Of a DNA stretch of 45,304 nt, positions 10,818 through 24,688 are shown piece by piece. Origin of the DNA: Apophysomyces variabilis (Eukaryota > Mucoromycota > Mucoromycetes > Mucorales > Mucoraceae). Under the pieces are notes generated by a model, which did not search any database, was not told where the DNA came from, and saw only the letters and a list, made by a program, of their open reading frames with translations. The stretch is taken from the NCBI GenBank assembly GCA_002749535.1, contig MZZL01000117.1, positions 589,852-635,155 of the forward strand. Reading direction: 5' to 3'. Numbering within the stretch: position 1 is the first letter of the stretch; every line of letters begins with the position of its first letter. Made by a program: the position numbers and the translations under genes.

Positions 10818-11597
10818 ATTTAAATCCGCATACAATTACATTATACTACACTGTAAAGGATCTTTATGTATTCCATTTGATATTTTAGACACAATATCCA
10901 ATTTGTTCTCACCATGTAAATCTTCTTTTTTTGCTCAGTCCTCTTAATGTGTTCAGCTCACAACAACTCCGTTAACGCTCTCATTTAAGCAACTGTCTCT
11001 TCAGGCTGAACACAGTGGCTCACATGATTGTTTCGGTATATCATGCTTGATAAACTATTCTCATTTGAAGTTGTAGAGAGTTTATATTGCCATAGAGCGA
11101 TCATTGTAAGCTCTTATGGCGGCATCTTTTTTTTTCTTTTTGCCATGTCGATCAAATTGCGTTATTATAACTCGTTCAATTCGCCACTTAAGTTACGAAA
11201 GATGGCTGTTCCATCGACTAATACCTTATTTTGGTTCCACAGACGAGCTAATTAGCTTAGTGTATCTATAACTTTCTTTAAGAAAGTTTGCTGCAAGTCA
11301 TTTATACGAATATAGGTGGAAAGTAGCTTGTTGGTTAAGTCCTGCTCTGTGTCGACGTATACATCTTGTTCGCAATACAAAGTCTCATATTGAATCGACG
11401 ATCATCGTGTGATGAAGCAACGGCTTATTCAATCACAGCAACAATATAGCTAGTCGAATTTTCTAAGAGAATTTGGGATATTCGAACCCACCGAGGATCA
11501 TGTTTCTCCTCGGTGAATATCGTATTCAGAGTTTAAGTGAAATACTTTTTACTTAACAAACAGATCTCCATTCTTTGTTTCCTCATACAAACAAACG
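10818..11597. other. Intergenic, 5' region of the Kin1-like gene
   Basis: AT-rich spacer between two plus-strand genes. No additional gene is supported. It contains the hairpin at 11477-11521 described separately. Confidence 0.5.
11477..11521. promoter_or_regulatory. Long hairpin just upstream of the kinase start codon
   Basis: CACCGAGGA (11489-11497) and TCCTCGGTG (11507-11515) form a perfect 9-bp stem with a 9-nt loop. GATATT (11477-11482) and AATATC (11516-11521) extend it past a 6-nt bulge. It ends 76 nt before the ATG at 11598, so it could lie in the 5' UTR. Function is inference. Confidence 0.45.
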
Positions 11598-13110
11598 ATG
11601 TGTTTTTCCTTTTTTTCGAAAAGGCTAGATCTGCGATCGACAACTCGTCATACATCATCCCCATCGTTCGATGGGGGGAAGACAGATAAGTGTAGTCCGG
11701 TTGCACAATCGGTTCAGCCAATAATGGCTCAACCAAGGCCAGTTCCATCCGTAGTTCGCAAACAGCTTCAAGAAGACAATAATGTCTCTAATCCTCAACT
11801 AGAAGTGATTTCGAATTATACTCTTGGACGAAGTCTTGGTAAAGGAAGCATGGGGAAAGTCAAGTTGGGAACGCATAACGTTACGGGAGAGAAGGTAAAT
11901 GATACTAGAAAAGTTGGAAAGACAGTTGCATAAAATTTCAACTATGATTTAGGTAGCGGTCAAGATCGTCCCACGGGCTGATCCTACAACGGCCCATGTC
12001 AAGCATCTAGCAGACGAGAACAATAGGGAGATGAGAACCGTACGCGAAGGACATGTTATGATGCTACTTCATCACCCGAACATTGTCGGTCTAAAAGATC
12101 TGATCGTTATTGGTCGATATATGTACATATTTATGGATTACGTGGATGGAGTGCAGCTGTTGACCTACATTGTGAACAGCAAACGCCTGACGGAATATCG
12201 AGCGCGAGAAATAGCGCGCCAAGTGGTCAGTGCGTTGGATTATATGCACAGGAATTCTATCGTACACCGTGACTTGAAGGTTGAAAATATTCTGATCAAC
12301 AAGCATGGGCATGTGAAAATCATTGATTTTGGTCTTTCAAATCTATTCGCGCCGGAGAAAAAGTTGACTACTTACTGTGGCTCACTTTACTTTGCTGCGC
12401 CTGAGCTACTCTGCGCGCAACCGTATCGAGGACCTGAAGTGGACATATGGAGTCTTGGCGTCGTACTGTTTGTTATGGTAACAGGATCAGTTCCGTTTGA
12501 TGACAACAACATGCCGGCAATGCACGAAAAAATCAAGCGCGGTCATGTCATGTACCCAGCATACATCAGTGATAGTCTGTATCACTTGCTACGGCATATG
12601 TTTATTACCGATCCGTGCAAGCGTATCATCCTTGCGGATGTCATTCGTCACCCATGGCTTAATACGGACCATGACCGGCCCGTCAAAAACCACTTGCCAC
12701 TTCGAAAACCTCTCTCCTTCGGCAATCTAGATCCGGATATTTTGAAATTGATGACCCGCAGTTTCCACTTTGGTACTCTGACGGAGATCCAAGCAAAGCT
12801 TCATGTGATCCTTGAATCCCATCTATACCAGAGCGCCGCACAATATGTAGCTGATTGTCAAACGATGAAGCATACATCATTGCTATCTGAGATGAACTAT
12901 CCCGCATGCTATGACGATCCACAATCGATCCCTGCTGCTTATCACCCGCTGATATCTGTTTATTATCTCCTCAAAGAACGGCAACTGCGAATAGGTTCCT
13001 CCAAGCCAGACATGCCTTCTACAGAGATGCTTACGCCGAGGGAGCGAGACTTGCTGTCTCCTGATGAGATGGCTTGTTTGGTTCCTTTAATTAGCAGTGA
13101 CCAGTCATGA
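11598..13110 (+). CDS. Kin1/Par-1 (MARK)-type Ser/Thr kinase, short form
   Basis: Two exons, 11598-11894 and 11953-13110, join to 484 aa. The kinase domain spans about 74-335 and is most like fungal Kin1/Kin2, kinases of polarity and exocytosis at the plasma membrane. Seen: NYTLGRSLGKGSMGKVKLG (Gly loop, 73-91), VAVKIV (catalytic Lys103), HRDLKVEN (Asp206), DFG (Asp224), CGSLYFAAPE (activation segment), PEVDIWSLGVVL and RHPWL. After the kinase, PLRKPL and the segment YHPLISVYYLLKERQLR match the linker that follows the Kin1 kinase domain. The protein then stops about 50 residues later. Yeast Kin1 and its relatives are normally much longer and end in a KA1 domain, which is absent here. Either this is a truncated paralogue or the tail is lost. 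All catalytic residues are intact. Confidence 0.9.
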
Positions 13111-13865
13111 CCTACAATACTGAACCAAACGGTATTAAAGCAAGATATTGTATTCTCTAGTCTTTCACCGTTGCTATCATATAGAGAAGAGTAATGGTAA
13201 TTAATTTTCTCGCAACCATAGAGAAATTGATGCACTAACTTATAACTGTTTTGTTTATCTGTACAATTACTGACGAAAGGCAGAACGTTCATATTTGTTT
13301 TGGCTACAATCTTCATACAAGAAGTTTCGATTTCAACATTAAGTTCAAGAATCCAAATCTTTCTTAGAAGGCGAATGATGCGGCTCTTGACATTACGGCT
13401 AACTTTAACCAAGCAAAAATCAGCGTGGAACACTGTACTTTTGCTCAGCTGTTATTATTGCGGATAATAAATCAAGAATTCAATTTTTGCACGATGATCT
13501 GTGTCTATTCTAATAAATTAGTGCTTGCACTGAATAACCACTTTAACTGAAAGATGAAGCACGCTAAGCGTTTGGGTCGCTGTTCGGTGATTCACGGGCA
13601 GCCTATTCTTCTTTTCACCGAGCCTACTGTAAAAGGTGCAACGCCGGTACCTAGAGCTAGGTATTACTACTCTTGTAGACAAATAGGAAAGCAAGGCATT
13701 AACCATAAATAAAGTGTGCTTCTTTGAAACGACCGAACCAATACAGGTCGAATACCATCTTCTGTCAATAGACAGAGTCTGTTTTGTTTTTAGCGCAATA
13801 TTAGTGCTTTCGTTGAACGTGGACTTTATTCAGACTGGCATGAAATCGCATTAGTAGACAGAGTA
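13111..13865. other. Intergenic between convergent genes
   Basis: Lies between the 3' ends of the Kin1-like gene (plus) and the auxilin-like gene (minus). Only short chance frames are seen, for example a 53-codon plus-strand frame near 13554-13715 with no recognisable similarity. Confidence 0.5.
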
Positions 13866-15938
13866 TTAAAGATTATTTTGTTGTTTAAACAAGTCCCACG
13901 CTTCGTTCAATATGACAAAAATCCCATTTGCTAGAAGACGTTCTTCCACAGAAGCAGTTACTGGCAACTACAACAACAATCGACATTTAGTAGCAGTTTT
14001 CTTATGGCCATGTACTTGCCTTGTCTGGATGTACTTTTGCAATTGCTTTCATATACATAATCTTGCATCGTTTCGGTTCAACGATTTCATTCAATTGAAC
14101 CCCAGGCCACTTAGCGTCAGACCAGAGAATCGTATCTAAGGTGGCCAATAATATACGCAGATTCTTTTCTTTTCCCATTTTCCATTGGGTTAGGCGAGAA
14201 TTCACCCAATCGGTCTTGGCTAGCTTCTCGGCTTCTTCAGCCTCTTTTCGAGCCGCTTTTGCTCGCATTTCTTTGACGGCTTTTCCTGTCTTCTCCGGTT
14301 TCAACGGTTCCTTCTTGACATCGAACATTGAGTAATCGATATCAGGGAAAGCGGAAGATGGCGCCGCGTTTTGCGTGCGAACTTTAGAAGGATTGAAATC
14401 GGTCGGTCTAGCCGTAAAGGAAAAAGATAGAGCTTCTTGGCATCTCTTTATCGCATCACAGACTTGATCATTACGTCGATTACTGAGTTTGACGATCTCT
14501 TCATACGCTGCAATAGCCGCATTGTAGTTTCCCAATTTTTCCAGCGCTTCAGCCTTTCGTTGAATCGCTTTCAGTAGCTGTGTCCGCCAGCGGACCACAT
14601 GCCCTTCGCCTTCAATGTTAGCATAATCGCGGAAACGCACCATCTTGATTACAAAGTCGCAGTCATATATGCATTTTTGATATTCTTGTAATTGAAGTCG
14701 AGCCGCAGCTCGATTGTTACATAGTACAATTAGCTGATCATGTCCAGGTGGCAAATGTGCCATCGCTTGACTATATGCAATTTTGGCATTCGCAAACTGA
14801 CCCAATTTAAATAGTTCGTTTCCTCGCTGATGTTGCTCTTCTACAATCTGACTAATATGAGGTTGACTTTGTGGTTGTTTTGCATCAACTCCTGTTTGCG
14901 AATGCAAACTAAGCCCTTCCTTGTAGGATGATGGCGTATGGGACGTTTGCGTCTTCGGAGGCTTTCTTTGTGCCTTTATCTGCTCGATGTATTCCTTTCG
15001 TCTTATTTCTTGTAATCTTTTCAGTTCCTGCATCCTCTGTTTCTCTATTTCTGGATCTTCGTCTGACGATATATCCTCATCAACCTGAGCGGATGGCATA
15101 GCTTGCTTGCGGGCTCCCTCTTTTCCGCTAAAAGTTTGTTGCCGTGATGACACTTGCGGACTAGTTGTAGATCCATTCGTTGCTTCGTGCCTTGTATTGG
15201 TAAAATGGTTGCCATTTGTAGAGCTTTTGTCTGGTTTAATATCGCGCCGTTCATTTGGGGTGGCTTCTGCAGAATCAAACATAGCTTTCCTTGCATGTAC
15301 AGACTTTCGCGACTGTTGGCTAGCTATATTGTTCTCGATCAATATATCGATAGCTGCTTGAACATCTTGTTGGTTACTAGCTATTAATGCAGCTTTGGCT
15401 TCTTCGATACCGAATCCCATATCGATGAGCTGTGCTAGTACCCGGTCTTGTGGTATATTAGATGGTATATCCTACAAAAACACTAGGATAGGACCATATT
15501 TCATTGTCTATAGATATTCTTTATCTTACCTTATATTTTTCATGCTTTGACTCATTGCTTGTATCAGGAACTGAGGCCTTTCTATGGAAGACAACACCCA
15601 TCAATGCATAACTCTTTTATTACATATCGGTCTTCTCACGGTTGTCCGGCCAGCGGTATAGTAAGATCAGGAAGATCAGGAAAACGATCGGACGGAGGAC
15701 TATTCACTCGTGGCGATTGCGTTTGTGTAGAAGATGGAAAATTCGTAAATTTTGGCGCAGGGTAAGGAAAAGAAGCATTTCCGTTCTTTGGAGAGTAATG
15801 TTGCTCATGTTCCTTTGCTGCGTTGCTCAATGTATCCGGAGAGCTATTTTGAGCATCGGTCGCTGTAATCTTTTTGCCAGAAAGGTATGATGGCTTCGAT
15901 GGAACTTTTGGAGGGGCCGGTTTGCTAGATCTGCTCAT
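13866..15938 (-). CDS. SWA2: Auxilin-like clathrin-uncoating J-protein (Swa2 type)
   Basis: Co-chaperone that recruits Hsp70 to clathrin-coated vesicles for uncoating. Exons 15938-15640, 15581-15530, 15471-14020 and 13967-13866 join to 634 aa. N-terminal Pro/Ser-rich clathrin-binding-like region (about 1-100). UBA domain from about 118 (VLAQLIDMGFGIEEAKAAL). Charged linker, then a TPR block (about 328-445, EEQHQRGNELFKLGQFANAK). C-terminal J domain (about 530-634) with VHPDK and then LPVTASVEERLLANGIF and NEAWDLFKQQ. The order UBA-TPR-J is that of yeast Swa2/Aux1 (668 aa). The last intron begins GCAAGT rather than GTxxxx; reading it as a GC-AG intron (14019-13968) restores the J domain in phase directly after HPDK. 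No damage seen. Confidence 0.93.
13968..14019 (-). other. GC-AG intron inside the J domain
   Basis: On the minus strand the donor is AAG|GCAAGT and the acceptor TTGTAG|TTG, 52 nt apart. No GT donor nearby keeps the phase and the J-domain sequence. GCAAGT is the classical strong context for GC donors. Confidence 0.75.
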
Positions 15939-16492
15939 GATCTTTTGTCTGCTAGAATGAAGAAACCAGGTGCAAGAAATAAGGTAAGCGGCGGTTCAAT
16001 GCACGTGTAACACGTATCCCGTTGGTATCTCTCCGTTATCTTTAGCATTTGAAGGCTAACTTCTTTATGCCTAGCTATACAACTAACAAAGGACCAAGCT
16101 AATCCTCATTACAATCATGCTGCGCAACGTAATATCAAGGATATAGAAAACCAAAATTTACAGTTTCTTGGCTATGTATGGAGCAAAGGCACCATAGCAT
16201 TTGTTACTTGAATGCTAGTAGCTACTATCTCACCTTATTCACAACTTTAGCTTAGCGTATCTGTAATCCGCGAAATGCAGCACGGGAAAAGAAAACTTGC
16301 AGAGAAATCAGCCATGCTTCAATGCTCATCTCATAATGCTGTCTTTAAGCAATTCATACAATAGGTAGTATCAAAACGGGATCCAAACAATGTGTGATAC
16401 AATAGCTCTTCATAGACAGATTGCTGCTAAAGCGATTTTATTGCATGGTCCTAGTTATACCGTTCACTTGTTGAAATTCATGTATGCGATTA
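15939..16492. other. Intergenic, promoter side of the auxilin-like gene
   Basis: Both flanking genes are on the minus strand, so this holds the auxilin-like promoter and the 3' flank of the phosphodiesterase. No gene seen. Confidence 0.5.
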
Positions 16493-18369
16493 TTATATTA
16501 GAGAAAACTGTCCATTTAGTGTACCATTATTTGGTGCAGGCTTCAAGTTGAGCAATTTTGCAACAAATGCGTAGATTTCTACGTTAACAAAAGGTTCCAC
16601 CACTGACCCTCGGCCATAGTAATGATCTATCCTGGGTCCTTTTGCCATAAAAATTGCTCGCATTTCGAATGCCATGTTGTCGTAACCATGCATGCCTCGT
16701 GGTCTGTAGTCACGGCCGCTAGACAGATCAAATCCGTCATATTTCCCGGTGTGCGTGGCAAATGAATAACCCACATCAGGGATAGCAAGCACAGGAGCGA
16801 TACGATCCGTACTGCTATAATGGAACCTTGCCGGTAGATCTTCTCTTAAATAAACTTGAAAATGAGGGTCATCTACAGTCTGCGTATAGTTGTACAGCTC
16901 TTCATAAACTTGCAGGGCAGCATACTCAGGGGCATCTTCCTTCGGTCGAAGACTAAGCAAAGGCCATGCTTCACGTTGGCGAAGGAATGAAAGCGATTTC
17001 TCTGAAAGTATGTCATCGTAGAAGATGACTCTTGACCGGTGAGTTGCTGCCATTCCATGATCACTCACCTAGAAAAGGAAAAGGTTAATCTTAGTTCAAG
17101 TAATAATACTATACTGACTATAACCACATGAATAAACGAATCCAGGTTCCTGGCCTTTAAGCCATCCATCAAATGGCCGATCGACTTATCCATCTCGGAT
17201 AAGACAACGTCAATCTAGTGACATATTGGTGTATTACATGAATGGGATCATTGATCGACAGTTAGCTTACCTTTGGTCCGTCGGGGCCGGCACCATGCCC
17301 TTTTTGATCAGCTTGCGGGATGTAAATCGAAATCAGTTGGGGTCGTTCTTCCTTAGGACGGTCTAAAAATGCTAAAGCCTGATCCATCTTGTCGATCATT
17401 GACATCTGCCGCTTATAATCCACTACATAGTCGGATTTCACCGACTGAATGGCTACATTGGATCCGGGCCACATAATTGTAGCTGAACGCTTCCCTTGCA
17501 GAGTAGATGTAACCCAAATCTAGAACATGATTAATCGTCTTCACAGATCAAAGAAAGGGATCTACCGGTTCGCCGCCCCACCACTTCGATTGTTCGCTGA
17601 TTTTTGGCATTTTATGTATAAATGCCTCGCCCAAATTTGGATCGAAGAAATCGTTTCCGACGATGCCATGAGCTTCAGGATATAAACCTGTGACAAGAGT
17701 CCAGTGATTCGGGAAAGTGATAGACTGACGTTTATTGAAGGAGTCAGTGGACACAGCAGTTTGTCTTCGCTTGTTCTTACCGGGAAAGATGGGTACATGT
17801 ATTTTGCTTTAACGCCTTGATCGGCTGTACGCATGATATGGACATGAGTTAAGTTGCTCTTTCATCCTGTTTACCGTAAGCTTACCAAATTGTGCGAGAT
17901 TTGGTGTTATATTACGCTCGAGATAATCGTTGCGAAATCCGTCCAGAGAGATAAGTATGACTGTCGGACCAAAAGAATGTGTACCGTTGTTATACTGCTT
18001 TTCAGCAATCTGTCCGGAGTGAGACGGGTCATGTCCGAATTTAAGGATAGTAATCTTGAATATAAGGAAGAACCCGCCAATGATAGCACCAAGTAGTATA
18101 TATGATAACGGACTTCCCTACATGCATAGAGAACATGAACTCTTGTCATCAAGTATGTTGCACATTTTCCATACCGTTGAACGTCGTCGTTCGGTATCAT
18201 TGTCATCGCAAAAGTCATCGCCAACGTTGAATTCTTCCTTGCCCAGTAATCGTTCTTCTTCCGGAGCTAAACTGATGTCCTCTTCATTGTGATGTACAGG
18301 ATCGTTTGTGTGATCGGGAGTGGCTTTTCTCGGCCTTAATGATACAGAGGAGTTACCAGTTAATGACAT
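16493..18369 (-). CDS. ENPP-type nucleotide pyrophosphatase/phosphodiesterase, membrane-anchored
   Basis: Type II membrane ectoenzyme of the ENPP/Npp1 family, hydrolysing phosphodiester or pyrophosphate bonds outside the cytosol. Exons 18369-18175, 18117-17886, 17824-17781, 17724-17566, 17519-17271, 17214-17125 and 17068-16493 join to 514 aa. The ATG at 18369 begins MSLTGNSS; no ATG is seen further upstream in frame. A cytosolic acidic tail (1-65) precedes one TM helix (about 69-87). Metal and catalytic residues are all visible: Asp124 (LISLDGF), nucleophile Thr160 (SITFPNH), Asp281/His285 (ADQKGH), Asp326/His327 (VSDHGM) and His450 (GMHGYDN). The junction at exon 6/7 is ambiguous by one codon (GTG on either side of the intron). 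Yeast Npp1/Npp2 and animal ENPPs are the nearest known models; natural substrate not predictable. Confidence 0.92.
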
Positions 18370-19003
18370 GAAAGGATGAGGAAGAAGGTTTCGATTTCCT
18401 GTATAGCTGTGACACAAAAAAGCGATTCAAGCGCCTCGTGGAGATCTGTGATTTACCTAGCCCGGTTAGTAGCACACTGGGTTTTGAAGAGAAAATATTT
18501 GGAACATTGCAAATAATTGACGGGTGCCTTTGGCCAGGATGTGATAGCGAGCTTATCCGATACGAGCACCTACAAGATAAGAAGAAAACACTGGTAAATT
18601 AAATCCTGCATTAAAGCGCACACAACGTGCTTGATAAGCTCAGCAGATATTACCAAAGACGAGGTTGTTTTAGCAGGCATTGGCTCTTCCGATAAAAAAA
18701 GATTGTTTAATCTGTGCATAAGACGACCGAATGACATTGACTGATTAAGCACAATCAAGTTATCATCCGTATTTGTCAGCCAGACCCTAATGATAGTTAG
18801 GGTCAAAGAGCATAGGCTCTTCTTATTGTTTTTAACATTCTCAACAATGCACAGGTTTGGGTGCACCACAGCATGACTCCAACTCTTATGAAGGCATTAT
18901 ACATGTAGATACAGTATACTGACTGCATTTCTGGCGGTAACAACTCAGATAGTTTTGTTTCGATTTCAAGCTGTCAATCGTATTCGTCCGTCGTTCCTTT
19001 CTT
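18370..19003. other. Divergent intergenic region
   Basis: Promoter region of the minus-strand phosphodiesterase and upstream sequence of the small plus-strand gene. No other gene is supported. Confidence 0.45.
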
Positions 19004-19308
19004 ATGCTCACTCGAACGAGAAACGTGATTCATCTTAAAATTACCCCGTCTACGGTAGGTTTTCATAACCGAATCCTCCACTGACAAGGATGTCTTCTTG
19101 TCTGCAGGCAATGAGGGTGGTCATGTGTCTTAATCAGGAGGACATTGACTGGTACAATGAACAAGGCATTCATAGCATGGTGATAGACGCCTTGTACCCC
19201 ATTATTGTCGGCTTTCTAGTAAGCGATCAAGGCAAAGCTGAGAGTAAAAAGAGGGAAGAACTCCAGAAACAATTCTCAGTGAACCAAAGTACGGCACTTT
19301 TTACTTAG
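19004..19308 (+). CDS. Small two-exon gene of unknown function (tentative)
   Basis: A possible 83-aa protein from exons 19004-19054 and 19108-19308, joined in phase across ACG|GTAGGT ... CTGCAG|GCA. It contains a mixed hydrophobic segment (VIDALYPIIVGFLV) and a charged C-terminal helix (GKAESKKREELQKQF). I recognise no family. Support is the good splice signals, the in-phase junction and the absence of stops across 67 codons of exon 2; against it are the short length and lack of known similarity. Further upstream exons are possible. Confidence 0.35.
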
Positions 19309-19616
19309 TTTGAGCCAATATATTTGTTCTGGTCATTCTAAGCTAACATGACTTTCATAGGTAAATTTAGTTTTACCTATCAATTCGCTCTATATGATGG
19401 ACAACAAACCATGTTGCTTCGTGTAATGACCTCATCTGTTACTATTCTACTATAACTCACAACATTCTCCATAGTCAAACTCTGCAGGATCAAAAAATTC
19501 TCCCTATACCCCACTATCCACCTATTCTTATCAAATACTGATTACCGTCCAAAAACCTCAAGCACCAAGCAGAGAAAGGGTCGATGCATATTTTACATAG
19601 CTTTTTTCTTCTCTTT
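19309..19616. other. Short intergenic stretch
   Basis: Between the small plus-strand gene and the minus-strand Tma17-like gene (convergent 3' ends). AT-rich with nothing recognisable. Confidence 0.5.
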
Positions 19617-19967
19617 TTACAAGAATACACCATCTTCTTCTTCCATACTTTCTCCGTCTGGACAAGTTGGATATCTCCTCCGAAATTCCTCAACGTTGCT
19701 TCTTACTTCTGCTGCTGCTGCTTCACCTATCCGTTCCCGGATTATAGAAAGTGTGAGGTCGATACGTTCTTCATAACGTTTGATTAAATCTTCATTTTCT
19801 CGAATGGCTGTGATTAGGTCTGGATCTTTCGCTTCCGGATCGAATTCACGCATGTCTTTGTTGGATTGTTGAAGATGCATAATTGAATTTTGCACCACTG
19901 GTATTTCTGTAAGAAGTGTATCTGGAGGCAATTGTCGTAAGGCCCTTTCGAGTTGTGTGGTATTCAT
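19617..19967 (-). CDS. TMA17: Tma17/Adc17-like proteasome assembly chaperone
   Basis: Intronless, 116 aa from ATG 19967 (MNTTQLERALRQLPP). Two short helical segments carry the similarity to yeast Tma17/Adc17, a stress-induced chaperone that helps pair Rpt subunits of the proteasome base: LLTEIPVVQNSIMHLQQSN, and then AIRENEDLIKRYEERI. Both occur in the same order and spacing in the yeast protein as I recall it. The C-terminus is acidic and ends DGVFL; the yeast protein also ends in a short hydrophobic tail after an acidic stretch. The match is by recall rather than search, so orthology is probable, not proven. The protein is shorter than the about 150-aa yeast protein. Confidence 0.65.
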   Translation of the reverse strand: MNTTQLERALRQLPPDTLLTEIPVVQNSIMHLQQSNKDMREFDPEAKDPDLITAIRENEDLIKRYEERIDLTLSIIRERIGEAAAAEVRSNVEEFRRRYPTCPDGESMEEEDGVFL

Positions 19968-20576
19968 GTTGGTAAGTTTTAAAGCTGAAGAGTGCACTTG
20001 CAACGCTTCCAAAGTCACATCAAATTCAAACAACAGTGTCCAAACTTCGTACACGACAGTTCAGCGAATTGTCAGCAGTTTTTCTCCTGTACTTTACTAA
20101 TTGTTCAGATAGGATTGCCTTAAATACTGAGCGTTGTTCTAGCAAAAGACCAAATGGAAGAAACACTGCTTTGAGAAATGAAAAAAGCAAGATAGGAAAA
20201 GAAGCACAAGTCGAAAAGCAAGAAAGAAACAGAGATGACTAGAAAACTCCCAAGATTCCATACTAACATTGACAATACATAATGCTAAGAAAAATGTGGA
20301 TTTTCTCTAAGTCTATTCCATGATTTCATATATCTTCAAAACTAATGTTACAACGAATAAAAATCTCTCATAAGAGCCCTTATTCAGCGGCTCATCGCTG
20401 GTTTCTTCGTTGCAAAAGGCTTCTGAATATCCACACCTTCCATGATATTAGATATCTAACAATACCAAAGTTGTGCTCATTGACAAAGTAGGGGTTTGAG
20501 CTTGAATTATTTATCAACTAAAAATAGTGCATTCACGAAATGCTTGGAACATCAAATTTACACATGTATGATCTGA
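19968..20576. other. Intergenic between two minus-strand genes
   Basis: Promoter of the Tma17-like gene and 3' flank of the U2SURP-like gene. No further gene seen; an A-rich stretch around 20150-20240 has no coding appearance. Confidence 0.5.
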
Positions 20577-23473
<2,897 letters not shown>

Positions 23474-23755
23474 GGGAGCTTCCGTCTTATAATGAAGGAA
23501 AAAGCTCAAGCACAGGATTGCAGTCACTTATGGCGGAGAGGACGCGCGGGGCGGGCAACAGCGGGCGGGATTGTGTGTGTGTGTGTGTGAGTGAGAGAGA
23601 GAGAGATTACGGCCAGCGGCTTTTCTTTGCATCCGACGGATTTTTTCTATGGCAAAATTTCCCCCCTTTTTTTCCACCCAGGATTCCTCTTATTAAAATA
23701 AGGTCGCCTTTTCTTCTTATTTCACTAACCTTCTTTTTTTCTTTTTTATTTTTTT
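23474..23755. promoter_or_regulatory. Shared divergent promoter with (TG)n(AG)n microsatellite
   Basis: Only 282 bp separate the start codons of the U2SURP-like gene (minus) and the cyclin gene (plus). It contains (GT)n then (GA)n repeats at about 23574-23606 and a long C/T-rich tract at about 23660-23755 leading into the cyclin ATG. Both transcripts must start here. Confidence 0.7.
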
Positions 23756-24688
23756 ATGTCCGATATCCTCTTTTCAAACGCTCTACTAGATCTGTCATTA
23801 TCGATGGACAGTATTCGTTACGATCTTGCTGCCAGTGCTTATACATCTGCTCCCGATCTCCATGCTATTCTCATATTTCATATTATAAATGCACGGAATA
23901 GAGAGCCTCTTGACCCACAACATATCAGTTCAGTATTTCTACACCTGTCACGGTGCGGTTACCATATTTAATCCGGCTTGCTTATTTTAGATTGCATCGC
24001 TAACTGCATGCTTCTGAAATGGGATGGCGTTGTTGACAAAACAAAGGTGGAACATCTTGCCACCTTTATGACCAGTTTGATGAATAAGACCGCCTTACCA
24101 GCCCAAACCTTAAATGAAGCCATCCGAGAATCTTGCAGCAATTCCTTCGGAATTCCCGTCGTCTGCCCAGCAACAACTGCAGCCTGTGCCATCTTCTACA
24201 TGGCTCGGCTTCGACAAGTAAGCCGTCTTTGATTTATTATCCGTCGGAGCTAAGTTTATTACAACTAGAAATACCCACCAGAGCACTCCCCTGGTTGTGT
24301 GATGCGCGTATTCTTAATCGCTTATGTCGTAGCAGCCAAACTTATTCACAGAAGCATTCGTCGAGTGCTACAGGTTCAACCGCATATATCAGATATACCA
24401 TCACAAGAGGCTACAAGGATCGACGTGAAATCACTATTAGTGGACTCACCACCGGAAACAAGGATATGTCAGCGAATAACAGCAGAGGACTCCGCTTTTA
24501 CGAAGATCTTTGAAGGTCAACAACCGCCGTTCGTTCCTAGCTCTTTCCTTCAACCGGACGTTCTATGCCGCATGGAACTGGAACTACTCCATTTCCTTGA
24601 CTATCACCTACAAATATCCCCCAATCCTTTGCATCTCTGGTCTTGGTTGGAAAGTTGCCTTCGACGGCATCAATGGATCGAATCGTAA
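23756..24688 (+). CDS. Cyclin, Pho80/PCL-like
   Basis: Predicted partner of a Pho85-type cyclin-dependent kinase. Exons 23756-23957, 23991-24217 and 24269-24688 join to 282 aa; the first intron is 33 nt and the second 51 nt. The N-terminal half is not distinctive. The cyclin fold shows in exon 2-3: FYMARLRQ joined to KYPPEHSPGCVMRVFLIAYVVAAK, then LCRMELELLHFLDYHLQIS and PLHLWSWL near the C-terminus. The family pattern is YxxRL...R.FL.A...A.K then ME.ELL..LDY.L.VS. Between these blocks lies an unusually long insert (about 180-235) rather than the usual short loop; part could be an unrecognised intron, though the frame is open. The subfamily is not certain (PCL, Clg1 or an uncharacterised Mucoromycota group). 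Confidence 0.75.

Noticed and set aside
13554..13715. 53-codon plus-strand frame starting MKHAKRLGRC
   Set aside because: Short, with no similarity, lying in a convergent 3' spacer; chance frame most likely.
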